A DNA stretch of 17,290 bases from Rhodospirillaceae bacterium (lineage in GTDB: Bacteria > Pseudomonadota > Alphaproteobacteria > UBA9219), in contig DNGD01000191.1 in assembly GCA_003486725.1 (NCBI GenBank), positions 1 through 17,290 on the forward strand, given 5' to 3'. The first letter of the stretch is position 1; the number at the start of each line of letters is the position of its first letter. The translations under genes and the position numbers were made by a program. Below, in pieces: positions 1 to 7,296 of this stretch. The notes beneath the pieces are model-generated. The model worked only from the letters and a program-made list of their open reading frames with translations, was not told where the DNA came from and searched no databases.

Positions 1-744
<744 letters not shown>

Positions 745-770
745 GGCTCGTTTGCCCTAAAGATTATGAT

Positions 771-804
771 AAAAAAAGGGGTGCACAACGGCACCCCTTT
801 TTTA
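771..804. terminator. Bidirectional rho-independent terminator between the helicase gene and recA
   Basis: A perfect inverted repeat (AAAAAAGGGGTGC / GCACCCCTTTTTT) has a 6-base loop and A/T tracts on both sides. It therefore gives a GC stem followed by a U-run in both directions. It lies between the stops of two converging genes and can serve both. Confidence 0.92.
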
Positions 805-826
805 TCGCGGCAAAGAGCGGTTCGGC

Positions 827-1915
827 TTATTCCTCCCCGTCTCCGTCTTCCTTTTCGCCCGTCAGCATCGCTTCGACAACAAGACCGGCATTGGCACGGA
901 CTTTGTTTTCGATGGAGGCAGCCATTTCGGGATTGTCACGCAGATATTGCTTGGCGTTTTCACGTCCCTGCCCGATCCGCACGCCATCATACGAGAACCA
1001 CGCGCCAGACTTTTCGACAACGCCCGCCTGACTGCCCAAATCGACCAACTCGCCGACTTTGGAGATTCCTTCGCCGTACATAATGTCAAATTCGACGACG
1101 CGGAAAGGAGGTGCCATTTTGTTCTTCACCACCTTCACGCGCGTTTGATTGCCCACCACGGTGTCACGATCCTTGATCGAGCCGATACGGCGGATATCAA
1201 GGCGGACAGAGGCATAGAATTTGAGGGCATTGCCGCCCGTCGTTGTTTCGGGACTACCAAACATCACGCCGATTTTCAGGCGGATCTGGTTGATAAAGAT
1301 GACCATGCATTTGGAGCGCGAGATCGAGCCCGTCAGCTTGCGCAAGGCTTGGCTCATCAAACGCGCATGAAGGCCGACATGGGAGTCGCCCATTTCGCCT
1401 TCCAATTCGGCGCGGGGAACCAGCGCGGCCACGGAGTCAACGACCAGCACGTCAATCGCGCCAGAGCGCACCAAAGTATCCGCAATTTCCAGCGCCTGTT
1501 CGCCAGCATCAGGCTGCGAGATCAGGAGTTCATCGATATTCACGCCCAGTTTTTTGGCATAGGAAGGATCCAGCGCATGTTCCGCGTCCACAAAGGCGCA
1601 GGTGCCGCCGTTCTTTTGAGACTGCGCAATGGCATGCAAGGCCAGCGTTGTTTTGCCCGAGCTTTCGGGGCCATAGATTTCGATAATGCGTCCCTTGGGC
1701 AAACCGCCGATACCCAGCGCAATATCCAGCCCCAGCGAGCCGGTCGAAATCACATCAATTTCGCCAATCCCCTCCTGAGAGCCCAAGCGCATCACCGAGC
1801 CTTTGCCAAAGGCGCGTTCAATCTGGCTGAGCGCGGCATCTAAAGCTTTTTGGCGTTCGGGATCCTTGGCATCAATTTCAACGACACGGAGATTGCTGAC
1901 GGTTTTCGAGCTCAT
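827..1915 (-). CDS. recA: Recombinase RecA
   Basis: RecA is the ATP-dependent strand-exchange protein of homologous recombination and the co-protease that triggers LexA cleavage in the SOS response. The 362-residue product has the Walker A motif GPESSGKT at 82-89, the Walker B segment VLVVDS near 156-161, the L2 DNA-binding loop around [20 protein letters not shown] (209-228), and the usual acidic C-terminus. The start at 1915 was chosen because AAAGGA sits about 8 bases upstream. The possible upstream starts near 1973-1999 fall inside the promoter's -10 and -35 region, so they cannot be in the mRNA. The gene has its own SOS promoter and ends at the terminator shared with the helicase. Length and motifs are typical and there is no sign of damage or intein insertion. 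Confidence 0.99.
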   Translation of the reverse strand: MSSKTVSNLRVVEIDAKDPERQKALDAALSQIERAFGKGSVMRLGSQEGIGEIDVISTGSLGLDIALGIGGLPKGRIIEIYGPESSGKTTLALHAIAQSQKNGGTCAFVDAEHALDPSYAKKLGVNIDELLISQPDAGEQALEIADTLVRSGAIDVLVVDSVAALVPRAELEGEMGDSHVGLHARLMSQALRKLTGSISRSKCMVIFINQIRLKIGVMFGSPETTTGGNALKFYASVRLDIRRIGSIKDRDTVVGNQTRVKVVKNKMAPPFRVVEFDIMYGEGISKVGELVDLGSQAGVVEKSGAWFSYDGVRIGQGRENAKQYLRDNPEMAASIENKVRANAGLVVEAMLTGEKEDGDGEE

Positions 1916-1970
1916 GGCTTTGTCCTTTGTCTTTGGCGATTGCGAATCTGGATGTTGCTTCTTTGTTCTC

Positions 1971-1999
1971 ATCATACGGAGGTCCGCTTCCCTTGGCAA
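1971..1999 (-). promoter_or_regulatory. recA promoter (-35 TTGCCA, 17-bp spacer, -10 TATGAT)
   Basis: On the minus strand TTGCCA (1999-1994) is followed after exactly 17 bases by TATGAT (1976-1971), a good sigma-70 promoter. Transcription would start near 1964, leaving a leader of about 50 bases before the recA start at 1915. Confidence 0.75.
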
Positions 2000-2014
2000 G
2001 TTCTATTTTTGTTC
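2000..2014 (-). promoter_or_regulatory. LexA (SOS) box of recA, alphaproteobacterial GTTC-N7-GTTC type
   Basis: The plus strand reads GTTCTATTTTTGTTC, a direct repeat of GTTC separated by seven bases. This is the known alphaproteobacterial LexA operator and differs from the CTG-N10-CAG box of gammaproteobacteria. It abuts the -35 hexamer of the recA promoter, so bound LexA would block RNA polymerase. Position and spacing match autoregulated SOS control. Confidence 0.88.
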
Positions 2015-2040
2015 TCATTCGCCGCAGCGGCAAGAAATCG

Positions 2041-2871
2041 CTATCCTTCTGTTTTTTCTACTTTTCTATTGAACACGCCATAGGCGGTCTGGCTCTGGCG
2101 CCCTTCCCACGTCACAAGAAGATTATCGAAGTGATTGGCGATGTAATCCGACCCCATAACCTTTTCCAAGGGGAAGCTGAACGCGGCACCGGGGATCACG
2201 CGCACATCATGGGTCGGCGCAAAACGGAACGGTAAAACGGTCGACAAAGCTGGCACGATGCAATCGTGAAGTTCGACAATCACGTCCATGTTTTTCAGGT
2301 CGGGCGCACGCTCGACATCCAGCAGTTCCCGTTCCGCCGTATCGACGTCCATAAAGACCAGCGTTTCTTCACCCGCGAATTTCTCGAATTCCGCGCCCGT
2401 AAAGGCACCACCGATAACAACGCGATCTTCCACGCCATTCAGGACGGCCAGCGCCTTGCAATTGGCCTGCGCTTCGGGGTCACTATCATAGGCGAAGATT
2501 TTCGCCTCCGGCATCCGCATCGCAAAACCAACAGCATAATAACCGTTGGAACAGCCGACATTGATCACGTTTTTATAGGGCTTGGCAAGGGCGGCCTCGA
2601 TCGCGTCATGCAGCTCCCATTCATAGGTGCCGAGCAGAATCGGCGCGACGCGGCCACGAATCATCGCGGGCGACAGCTCCATCCCGCGGAAGGGTCCGGC
2701 GAAAACCTTGCTGCCGATTCGACGCAAAAGCTGCTGTCCCAAAACGACGCCTTGCATGTCGCACATAATGTCCCACATGGCGCGCAGCTTCTCGTGGTCG
2801 GGATAATCGCCGTCGTAAACGGGTCTGATGACATTCATGAAGCTCGCGCCGAGTTCGGGGGGGATATACAT
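2041..2871 (-). CDS. Class I SAM-dependent methyltransferase-like protein
   Basis: Predicted S-adenosylmethionine-dependent methyltransferase with unknown substrate. The central part has a Rossmann motif I (NVGCSNGYYAVG, residues about 104-115) followed by an acidic residue at the end of strand 2 (AYDSDPEA, about 128-135), typical of class I enzymes. The N-terminal ~100 residues match no domain I recognise. The ATG at 2871 is chosen because AAGGA lies about 8 bases upstream; a TTG at 2898 in the same frame is less likely. The product is 276 residues. It lies upstream of recA on the same strand, but the strong recA promoter separates the two, and it is divergent from the YerC-like gene. There is no evidence for a role in DNA repair. 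Confidence 0.75.
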   Translation of the reverse strand: MYIPPELGASFMNVIRPVYDGDYPDHEKLRAMWDIMCDMQGVVLGQQLLRRIGSKVFAGPFRGMELSPAMIRGRVAPILLGTYEWELHDAIEAALAKPYKNVINVGCSNGYYAVGFAMRMPEAKIFAYDSDPEAQANCKALAVLNGVEDRVVIGGAFTGAEFEKFAGEETLVFMDVDTAERELLDVERAPDLKNMDVIVELHDCIVPALSTVLPFRFAPTHDVRVIPGAAFSFPLEKVMGSDYIANHFDNLLVTWEGRQSQTAYGVFNRKVEKTEG

Positions 2872-2984
2872 AAAGCGGGTCCTTACAACAGGAGGCAATG
2901 AGAGGGAGAATCATCCGGAAAAACTAGATGAATCATTGTCTCCATGCTATTACCACGGGGCATTAAAACATCAAAGGATTCGTC

Positions 2985-3314
2985 ATGCCCGAAACCCGAC
3001 ACACGCGCGGACCGGCCAGTGGGCGCAAGCCCAAAGACAACGCGACGGAAAAGGATTTATTCACGGCTCTTGTCTCCCTGAAGGACACCGAGGAATGCCG
3101 ACGCTTCCTGCATGATCTATGTACCCCCAAAGAAATATCGGACATGGCCGAACGCTGGTGGGTGGCGCGCCTTCTGAACGAAGGGGAACTATCCTACCGC
3201 GATATTCACGCTATGACAGGCGTCAGCGTCACCACCATTGGCCGCGTCGCCCGCTTTTTAGAGCAGGAAAACTACAAGGGCTACAAACTGATATTGGGAA
3301 GGCTGGGGAAATAG
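2985..3314 (+). CDS. YerC/YecD family TrpR-like DNA-binding regulator
   Basis: A 109-residue protein of the TrpR-like YerC/YecD family (TIGR02531). After a basic, disordered N-terminus of about 22 residues it has the family pattern: a helix with CRRFLHDLCTPKEISDMAERW, then a helix-turn-helix (ELSYRDIHAMTGVSVTTIGRVARFL, about 70-94). It is expected to bind DNA as a dimer; the targets and any ligand are unknown. The start at 2985 has AAAGGA about 7 bases upstream. It is divergent from the methyltransferase gene, with 113 bases between the starts, so it might act on that shared region. That regulatory link is inference. There is no Trp operon nearby. Confidence 0.88.
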   Translation: MPETRHTRGPASGRKPKDNATEKDLFTALVSLKDTEECRRFLHDLCTPKEISDMAERWWVARLLNEGELSYRDIHAMTGVSVTTIGRVARFLEQENYKGYKLILGRLGK

Positions 3315-3355
3315 GATTTTCCAGTCGCGTTTATTCACATCAACATGAGGATCCT

Positions 3356-3511
3356 ATGATAAAAGAAATGATTATAAATAGTCTGGTTAGCGCCGTTCGA
3401 CCAATGTGGAAACAGGCCATGAGAGCGGTCGCAAGAAGAAACGCCATGCCTTTGCCGCCCATGTCGGAGAACAATATCGCGTTCAAAGCCCGCGATCATA
3501 AGTTGGGTTAA
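3356..3511 (+). CDS. Possible small protein of 51 residues, unknown
   Basis: A short open frame starts at an ATG with GAGGA six bases upstream. The product begins MIKEMIINSLVSAVRPMW and continues with a basic segment (KQAMRAVARRNAM), so the first half could form an amphipathic, positively charged helix. I do not recognise a family. It follows the YerC-like gene by 41 bases and precedes the palindromic repeats. The ribosome binding site is its main support; a longer reading in the same frame, which begins inside the YerC-like gene, is not credible. It could be non-coding. Confidence 0.35.
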   Translation: MIKEMIINSLVSAVRPMWKQAMRAVARRNAMPLPPMSENNIAFKARDHKLG

Positions 3512-3550
3512 CGCGGGCTACGGGTTTAAGAGAACAAGAACAACAAAAAT

Positions 3551-3587
3551 CGTCATCCCGGACTTTCCCTTAACCGTCTTCCCGCAC
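3551..3587. repeat. Solo ends of the CGTCATCCC palindromic repeat family
   Basis: Two sequences resembling the left ends of the neighbouring elements occur alone here: CGTCATCCCGGAC (3551-3563) and CGTCTTCCCGCAC (3574-3586). Neither has an intact right partner, so they look like remnants of older copies. Confidence 0.4.
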
Positions 3588-3595
3588 ACCAATAT

Positions 3596-3771
3596 CGTCA
3601 TCCCAGAAAACTTTCTCTTCGTGCGGCTTCGCACGAAAGAAAGTTGATCTGGGACCCAGAGGGGCTTTCCGTGAGAGACTCCGGCACACGTCGTTAGCGG
3701 CGAGTCAGTCTGGGTCCCTCGTCCATTTTCTTTCGCGATAAAGCGCGAAGAGAAAATGTCGTTGGATGACG
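3596..3771. repeat. Composite palindromic repeat element A (about 176 bp)
   Basis: The outer ends are CGTCATCC (3596-3603) and GGATGACG (3764-3771), an exact inverted pair. Nested inside are a long hairpin AACTTTCT..TTCGTGCG / CGCACGAA..AGAAAGTT (about 3609-3644), a self-complementary CTGGGACCCAG-type core near 3648-3660 that recurs as CTGGGTCCC at 3710-3718, and a second hairpin CATTTTCTTTCGCG / GCGCGAAGAGAAAATG (about 3724-3758). It has no coding content. The 3' end, GTCGT-loop-ACGAC followed by six T (3758-3779), could act as a weak plus-strand terminator. It resembles a REP/MITE-like intergenic repeat. Confidence 0.65.
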
Positions 3772-3798
3772 ACTTTTTTCCTTGCTCACTCTCCCTCT

Positions 3799-3979
3799 CG
3801 TCTTCCCGCACAGCGGATAGCGCCTTGCGCTAGACGCGTGATGCGGGATCCCGAGCACGTTGAGAGCTGTGGGATCGAAAACGAGCAACCCTCACAGGGC
3901 TTGCCGCAAAGAACAGTGTGTAACAATCTCGAGATCCCGCATCGGCGCGTCACGTCCGTGACGCTTGTGCGGGATGACG
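3799..3979. repeat. Composite palindromic repeat element B (about 181 bp)
   Basis: The terminal inverted repeats are CGTCTTCCCGCAC (3799-3811) and GTGCGGGATGACG (3967-3979), which match at 12 of 13 positions. An inner pair, ATGCGGGATC (3841-3850) and GATCCCGCAT (3933-3942), forms a second long-range stem. The architecture and end motif resemble element A, 28 bases away, but the interiors differ. No ORF with support lies within. The stretch 3980-4109 up to the nhaD start shows nothing else I can support. Confidence 0.65.
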
Positions 3980-4109
3980 ATGACGCTTTTTCCAATCCGG
4001 CTATACATTCTTCTATCGTCCCCCCCTACCTTCCAGCCTCTTCATAACGTCTTGTTAAGCTTTTTCCTGTACCGCTTCCGATGATTTCAATCCCTTTGAA
4101 AGAGATGAC

Positions 4110-5501
4110 ATGACTATTTTCTCTTGGGTTCTAGCACTCGTTTCCTCCCTCTTTGCCCTTCCAGTCCTTGCCAGTGAAGGTGTCCTACCCCCGCCCGACA
4201 GCGGCTTGATCGGCTGGGCCGTCATTGGCCTGTTTGTGCTGGCCTATGGCGTTGTGCTGCTGGAAGAGAAAATACATTTGCGTAAATCCAAACCCGTCAC
4301 CGTCGCGGCAGGGTTGATCTGGATTCTGGTGGCTATAGCCTACACAATGGAAGGGAGAGGCGCAGAATCCGTCATCCTTATCCGTCAAACCGTTTTGGAA
4401 TACGCCGAACTGCTGCTTTTCCTGCTCGCCGCCATGACCTATGTTAATGTGCTGGAAGAGCGCGGCGTCTTTGATGCCTTGCGCACCAAGATGATAAATC
4501 AAGGGCTTTCAACACGCGCCATGTATTGGTTCTGCGGTACCTTTGCCTTTTTCCTGTCGCCCATTGCCGACAATCTGACGACGGCGCTCATTCTTGGGAG
4601 TGTTTCTTTGGCCGTTGGCAAAGGAAACCCAAAATTCATTATTGCCAGCTGCGTCAACGTTGTTGTTGCCGCAAACGCTGGTGGTGTTTTTAGCCCCTTT
4701 GGTGACATCACCACGCTGATGGTTTGGCAAAAAGGCGTTGTCCCCTTCACAACTTTTTTCAACCTCTTCATCCCCGCCTTAATAAGCTGGCTTATACCAG
4801 CCTTTGTTCTTTCACTCACTATTCCAGAATCTCACACTAAAAACAGGCATAAAAAGATTGTCATCCGTCGGGGCGGTATTGCAATTATCTTCTTGTTCCT
4901 TTTCACAATCACCTTGACCGTGATCCTACACAACACGCTGCACCTCCCTCCCTTCCTGGGCATGATGACAGGGCTAGGTTTGTTAAAAATCTATGGGTAC
5001 ATGATCAACAAAAAAGAGACCGCGCTTTTCGCCGAGGACATCACGTGCAATAGAAAGCAACCCTTTAACATTTTTGTAAGTTTGAAGCGAATCGAGTGGG
5101 ACACGCTGTTTTTCTTCTACGGCATCATTATGTGCGTCGGTGGTATTGGGGCGCTTGGCTATTTGGTCACCGTTTCCGAGTTTTTTTACACCGGCCTTGG
5201 GGAAACAACAACGCACACGCTTATTGGTGTTGCTTCAGCAATCATAGGAAACGTCCCTGTAACCTATGCCGTGCTCAGCATGGATCAAACCCTGAGCCAC
5301 GGCCAATGGCTGCTGGTCACGCTCACCGCCGGTATCGGCGGGTCGCTTCTATCTATCGGGTCGGCGGCGGGCGTCGCGCTGATGGGGCAAGCGCGCGGCA
5401 TCTATACCTTCGGGGCTCATTTGAAATGGGCGTGGGCTATTCTGATTGGCTACCTTGCGGGTATTGGGGCGCATCTAGTGATTAATCAGGGGATGTTTTA
5501 A
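4110..5501 (+). CDS. nhaD: NhaD-family sodium:proton antiporter
   Basis: Inner-membrane Na+/H+ antiporter of the NhaD family (ion transporter superfamily), expected to extrude Na+ or Li+ in exchange for protons. The 463-residue product has many hydrophobic segments and two family signatures: SPIADNLTTALI at about 150-161 and NAGGVFSPFGDITTLMVW at 189-206. The latter contains the polar residues proposed for cation binding. The first hydrophobic stretch (residues 1-22, ending LASEG) may be a cleaved signal, as in other NhaD proteins. The start at 4110 has an AAAGAGA-type ribosome binding site about 4-10 bases upstream. Its stop TAA overlaps the convergent toxin gene's stop. It stands alone as a transcription unit downstream of the two repeat elements. 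The family call is strong; the ion preference is not readable. Confidence 0.92.
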   Translation: MTIFSWVLALVSSLFALPVLASEGVLPPPDSGLIGWAVIGLFVLAYGVVLLEEKIHLRKSKPVTVAAGLIWILVAIAYTMEGRGAESVILIRQTVLEYAELLLFLLAAMTYVNVLEERGVFDALRTKMINQGLSTRAMYWFCGTFAFFLSPIADNLTTALILGSVSLAVGKGNPKFIIASCVNVVVAANAGGVFSPFGDITTLMVWQKGVVPFTTFFNLFIPALISWLIPAFVLSLTIPESHTKNRHKKIVIRRGGIAIIFLFLFTITLTVILHNTLHLPPFLGMMTGLGLLKIYGYMINKKETALFAEDITCNRKQPFNIFVSLKRIEWDTLFFFYGIIMCVGGIGALGYLVTVSEFFYTGLGETTTHTLIGVASAIIGNVPVTYAVLSMDQTLSHGQWLLVTLTAGIGGSLLSIGSAAGVALMGQARGIYTFGAHLKWAWAILIGYLAGIGAHLVINQGMF

Positions 5502-5773
5502 GAGCGCTTCAAATCGCGGTAAAAGTTCTCATGTGATCCGAGCGCCAGCAGCGTCAAAGTAATAACGTTCTCTTCATAGCTATAGGCAAGAAGCGTGAGC
5601 TGCTTGACCATTTTGAATTTAAAAACCAGTACGCCCGCCAACTCACCGGCTTTTTTATCGCCAACAGACGGGTCGGCCATGATGGTCTTCACCGCCGTAT
5701 CCAGATCCTTCTTCTGGTTGGCATGGAGTTTCTTCGCTGCCTTGGCAAATGTCGGCGTTTGAACGACTTTCAT
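5498..5773 (-). CDS. RelE/ParE-superfamily toxin of a type II toxin-antitoxin system
   Basis: A 91-residue basic protein with the RelE/ParE fold pattern: MKVVQTPTFAKAAKKLHANQKKDLDTAVKTI at the N-terminus, a GELAGVLVFKFK middle (the strand that usually carries basic residues), and LLAYSYEENVITLTLLALGSHENFYRDLKR at the C-terminus. Family members either cleave mRNA on the ribosome or poison gyrase; which one applies here cannot be told from sequence alone. It follows the ParD-like antitoxin gene by 11 bases and should be co-transcribed with it. The stop codon shares three bases with that of the convergent nhaD gene, so no terminator fits between them. Confidence 0.85.
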   Translation of the reverse strand: MKVVQTPTFAKAAKKLHANQKKDLDTAVKTIMADPSVGDKKAGELAGVLVFKFKMVKQLTLLAYSYEENVITLTLLALGSHENFYRDLKRS

Positions 5774-5784
5774 CAGGCGAGCCC

Positions 5785-6003
5785 CTATCCGAAACGATAA
5801 GGGGTCACATCATCTTCACGCGCTTCCTGCTGCGCGATCATAATGTCCTTGATAAAGTCAAAAGACAGGTCGGGATTTTCTTCCGCGATCTTGCCGATGC
5901 GCGACCAATATTCGATCTGCTTGGGCACAGAGCGGCTATAGACTTCGGCATAGCGCCGCGCCTCGCTGACAAGTTCATCGCTAATCTTGATGGCTATGGC
6001 CAT
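5785..6003 (-). CDS. ParD-like antitoxin
   Basis: A 72-residue antitoxin of the ParD_like type (PF11903). The start AIAIKISDELVSEARRYAEV is a ribbon-helix-helix-like DNA-binding segment. The RSVPKQIEYWSRIGKIAEENPDLSFDFIKDIM portion is the conserved family core, and an acidic, flexible tail (QQEAREDDVTPYRFG) probably wraps the toxin. A GGGAGG ribosome binding site sits 5 bases before the ATG at 6003. It is the first gene of a two-gene operon with the RelE/ParE toxin and is expected to neutralise it and repress the operon. A promoter with an embedded palindrome lies directly upstream. Confidence 0.88.
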   Translation of the reverse strand: MAIAIKISDELVSEARRYAEVYSRSVPKQIEYWSRIGKIAEENPDLSFDFIKDIMIAQQEAREDDVTPYRFG

Positions 6004-6029
6004 GGGAGCCTCCCTTTTGATTCTGCAAT

Positions 6030-6058
6030 ACTATACACCAAAAGGTGTTAAAATGCAA
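6030..6058 (-). promoter_or_regulatory. Toxin-antitoxin promoter with embedded operator
   Basis: On the minus strand TTGCAT (6058-6053), a 17-base spacer and TATAGT (6035-6030) form a strong sigma-70 promoter. The spacer contains a perfect inverted repeat ACACC-N4-GGTGT (6048-6035), which runs into the -10. Its placement suggests the ParD-like antitoxin or the toxin-antitoxin complex binds here to autorepress. The promoter is direct from sequence; the binding partner is inferred. Confidence 0.75.
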
Positions 6059-6134
6059 CCTTAATCAACCAATGGCATCCGTTAGCCACAAAATACCTTA
6101 AAAAGAGCCAAAAAAGCCATCAAATAACATCCTC

Positions 6135-6160
6135 AAAATATAACATATATGTTATATTTT
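6135..6160. repeat. Perfect 26-bp AT palindrome (possible operator), copy 1
   Basis: A perfect 26-base palindrome made of the 20-mer ATATAACATATATGTTATAT extended by AAA/TTT on each side. It lies about 75 bases upstream of the toxin-antitoxin promoter and about 130 bases beyond the nfu stop. Its centre is 33 bases from that of the next copy. I cannot assign a regulator. Confidence 0.75.
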
Positions 6161-6170
6161 TACCGAGTTG

Positions 6171-6190
6171 ATATAACATATATGTTATAT
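6171..6190. repeat. Perfect 20-bp AT palindrome (possible operator), copy 2
   Basis: An identical copy of ATATAACATATATGTTATAT, followed by a run of seven T on the plus strand. The repeat of the same palindrome at a fixed spacing of about three helical turns points to a dimeric protein binding two sites on one face of the DNA. A terminator role is less likely because the stem has almost no GC. The rest of this gap (6191-6287) shows only a near-palindrome at 6242-6260. Confidence 0.75.
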
Positions 6191-6287
6191 TTTTTTTGTC
6201 GTTTTCGTGGTGGAAGTTGTGGTGAAGGTGCATTTTCATGTGGTGAACATTATGGTCACCGGCGGCCAGAGCACCCCTCCCCCTAGC

Positions 6288-6845
6288 CTACATCACGCGC
6301 CGGACTTCCTGCACCTCGGGGATGAAGTGGCGGAGCATTTGCTCGATGCCGACCTTCAAGGTGGCGGTCGCGCTGGGGCAACCCGCGCATGCTCCCTTCA
6401 GACGCAGATAGACGATGCCGTCTTCGTAACGCTCGAACGCGACGTCGCCGCCATCCTGCATCACGGCGGGGCGGATGCGGTGATCGAGCAGCTCATTGAT
6501 CTGGCGCACCACGTCATTATCATCGGCGGAAGCCTGCGTGCGCGAAACGTCCGGCGCATCGTCAAGCATCACAGGACGCTCCTTGGCAAAGTGATCCATG
6601 ATCGCGGCCAAGATTGCGGGGCGGAGCACCGTCCAGTCGCGGCCTTCGGCTTTGCGCGTCACGCTGATAAAATCCGTGCCGAGGAAAACACCTTCGACGC
6701 CGTCAATAGCGAAGAGCGCCTGCGCAAGCGGCGAGACCGAAGCCTTTTCGGCGCTGTCAATATCGACGGGATTATGCACAACCAGACGGCTGGGCAGAAA
6801 CTTCATCGTCGCCGGATTGGGCGTGTCTTCGGTTTGGATAAACAT
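6288..6845 (-). CDS. Nfu-type iron-sulfur cluster scaffold/carrier protein
   Basis: Fe-S cluster scaffold or carrier that delivers clusters to apoproteins in the cytoplasm. The 185-residue product has the Nfu N-terminal domain (PF08712; MFIQTEDTPNPATMKFLPSR and about residues 1-88), a linker, and the C-terminal NifU domain (PF01106; about 112-180) with the cluster-binding pair C153-x2-C156 in GACAGCPSATATL. Both cysteines are present. An AAGGAG site lies about 8 bases upstream of the start. It is the last gene of the safE-PF09608-usp-nfu operon, 12 bases after the usp stop. No terminator with a GC stem follows it. Confidence 0.95.
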   Translation of the reverse strand: MFIQTEDTPNPATMKFLPSRLVVHNPVDIDSAEKASVSPLAQALFAIDGVEGVFLGTDFISVTRKAEGRDWTVLRPAILAAIMDHFAKERPVMLDDAPDVSRTQASADDNDVVRQINELLDHRIRPAVMQDGGDVAFERYEDGIVYLRLKGACAGCPSATATLKVGIEQMLRHFIPEVQEVRRVM

Positions 6846-6857
6846 GGGCGTGCTCCT

Positions 6858-7295
6858 TTACGTCTTCACGGGCACAATGATGAGGGGAACGGAGAGTTTC
6901 CGCAAGCCCTTATCAGACGTCAGATGATGGATCAAGGGGTTAGCCCCCTCCTTCATCCCCGTCGCCAGCACCAGCGCCGTGATCTCCGGCGTTTTTTCAA
7001 TAACATCCAGAAGCTCGATGCGGCTCTCGCCTTTGCGGTAGACGCTGACGGGGTTTTTGCCCGACAGTTCTTCGACCAATTTTTCATGGGCAACCATCTT
7101 GCCGCGTGCCTCGTCAAAGGCTTCGTCTTCCATCGCGCGTTGCACACCGCCCCACGCTTCGATCCCGTTCGGCTCGACGACATAAAGCAGGGTCACTGTC
7201 GCGCTCTCGCGCTGCGCGGCGTTTGCGGCATAGCGCAAAGCGGTCTGGAATTCGGGACTATCATCGACAACGACGAGAATAGTGGGGTCAGCCAT
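6858..7295 (-). CDS. Universal stress protein (UspA family)
   Basis: A single-domain cytoplasmic UspA protein of 145 residues. It begins with the family strand and Asp pair (PTILVVVDDSPE), followed by the helix ALRYAANAAQR and the strand ATVTLLYVVEP. The C-terminal part (ALVLATGMKEG...LSVPLIIVPV) has the correct fold pattern, but the Gly-rich ATP-binding loop (G-x2-G-x9-G-S/T) is degenerate, so ATP binding is doubtful. The ATG at 7295 is preferred over an upstream reading because AAAGG lies about 9 bases before it and the product then begins at the family's usual point. The start is one base after the stop of the PF09608 gene, indicating tight co-expression. Confidence 0.9.
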   Translation of the reverse strand: MADPTILVVVDDSPEFQTALRYAANAAQRESATVTLLYVVEPNGIEAWGGVQRAMEDEAFDEARGKMVAHEKLVEELSGKNPVSVYRKGESRIELLDVIEKTPEITALVLATGMKEGANPLIHHLTSDKGLRKLSVPLIIVPVKT

Positions 7296-7296
7296 G

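Noticed and set aside
947..1843. Long plus-strand open frame (298 codons) opposite recA
   Set aside because: It is a shadow of the recA codon pattern. The translation is rich in H, R and A with no family pattern, and recA on the other strand is certain.
1916..1999. Longer N-terminus for RecA (28 extra residues)
   Set aside because: The extra codons lie in the promoter -35, -10 and 5' leader, and the ATG at 1915 has a good ribosome binding site.
3551..3979. CRISPR-like array
   Set aside because: The repeated pieces are inverted, irregularly spaced and of unequal length; there are no regular spacers and no cas genes.
6171..6198. AT palindrome plus T-run as a rho-independent terminator
   Set aside because: The stem has only two GC pairs, no plus-strand gene precedes it, and the same palindrome occurs 33 bp away.
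6242..6260. Near-perfect 19-bp palindrome GGTGA...TCACC downstream of nfu
   Set aside because: It has two mismatched positions, no T-run and no promoter nearby; too little to call an operator or terminator.
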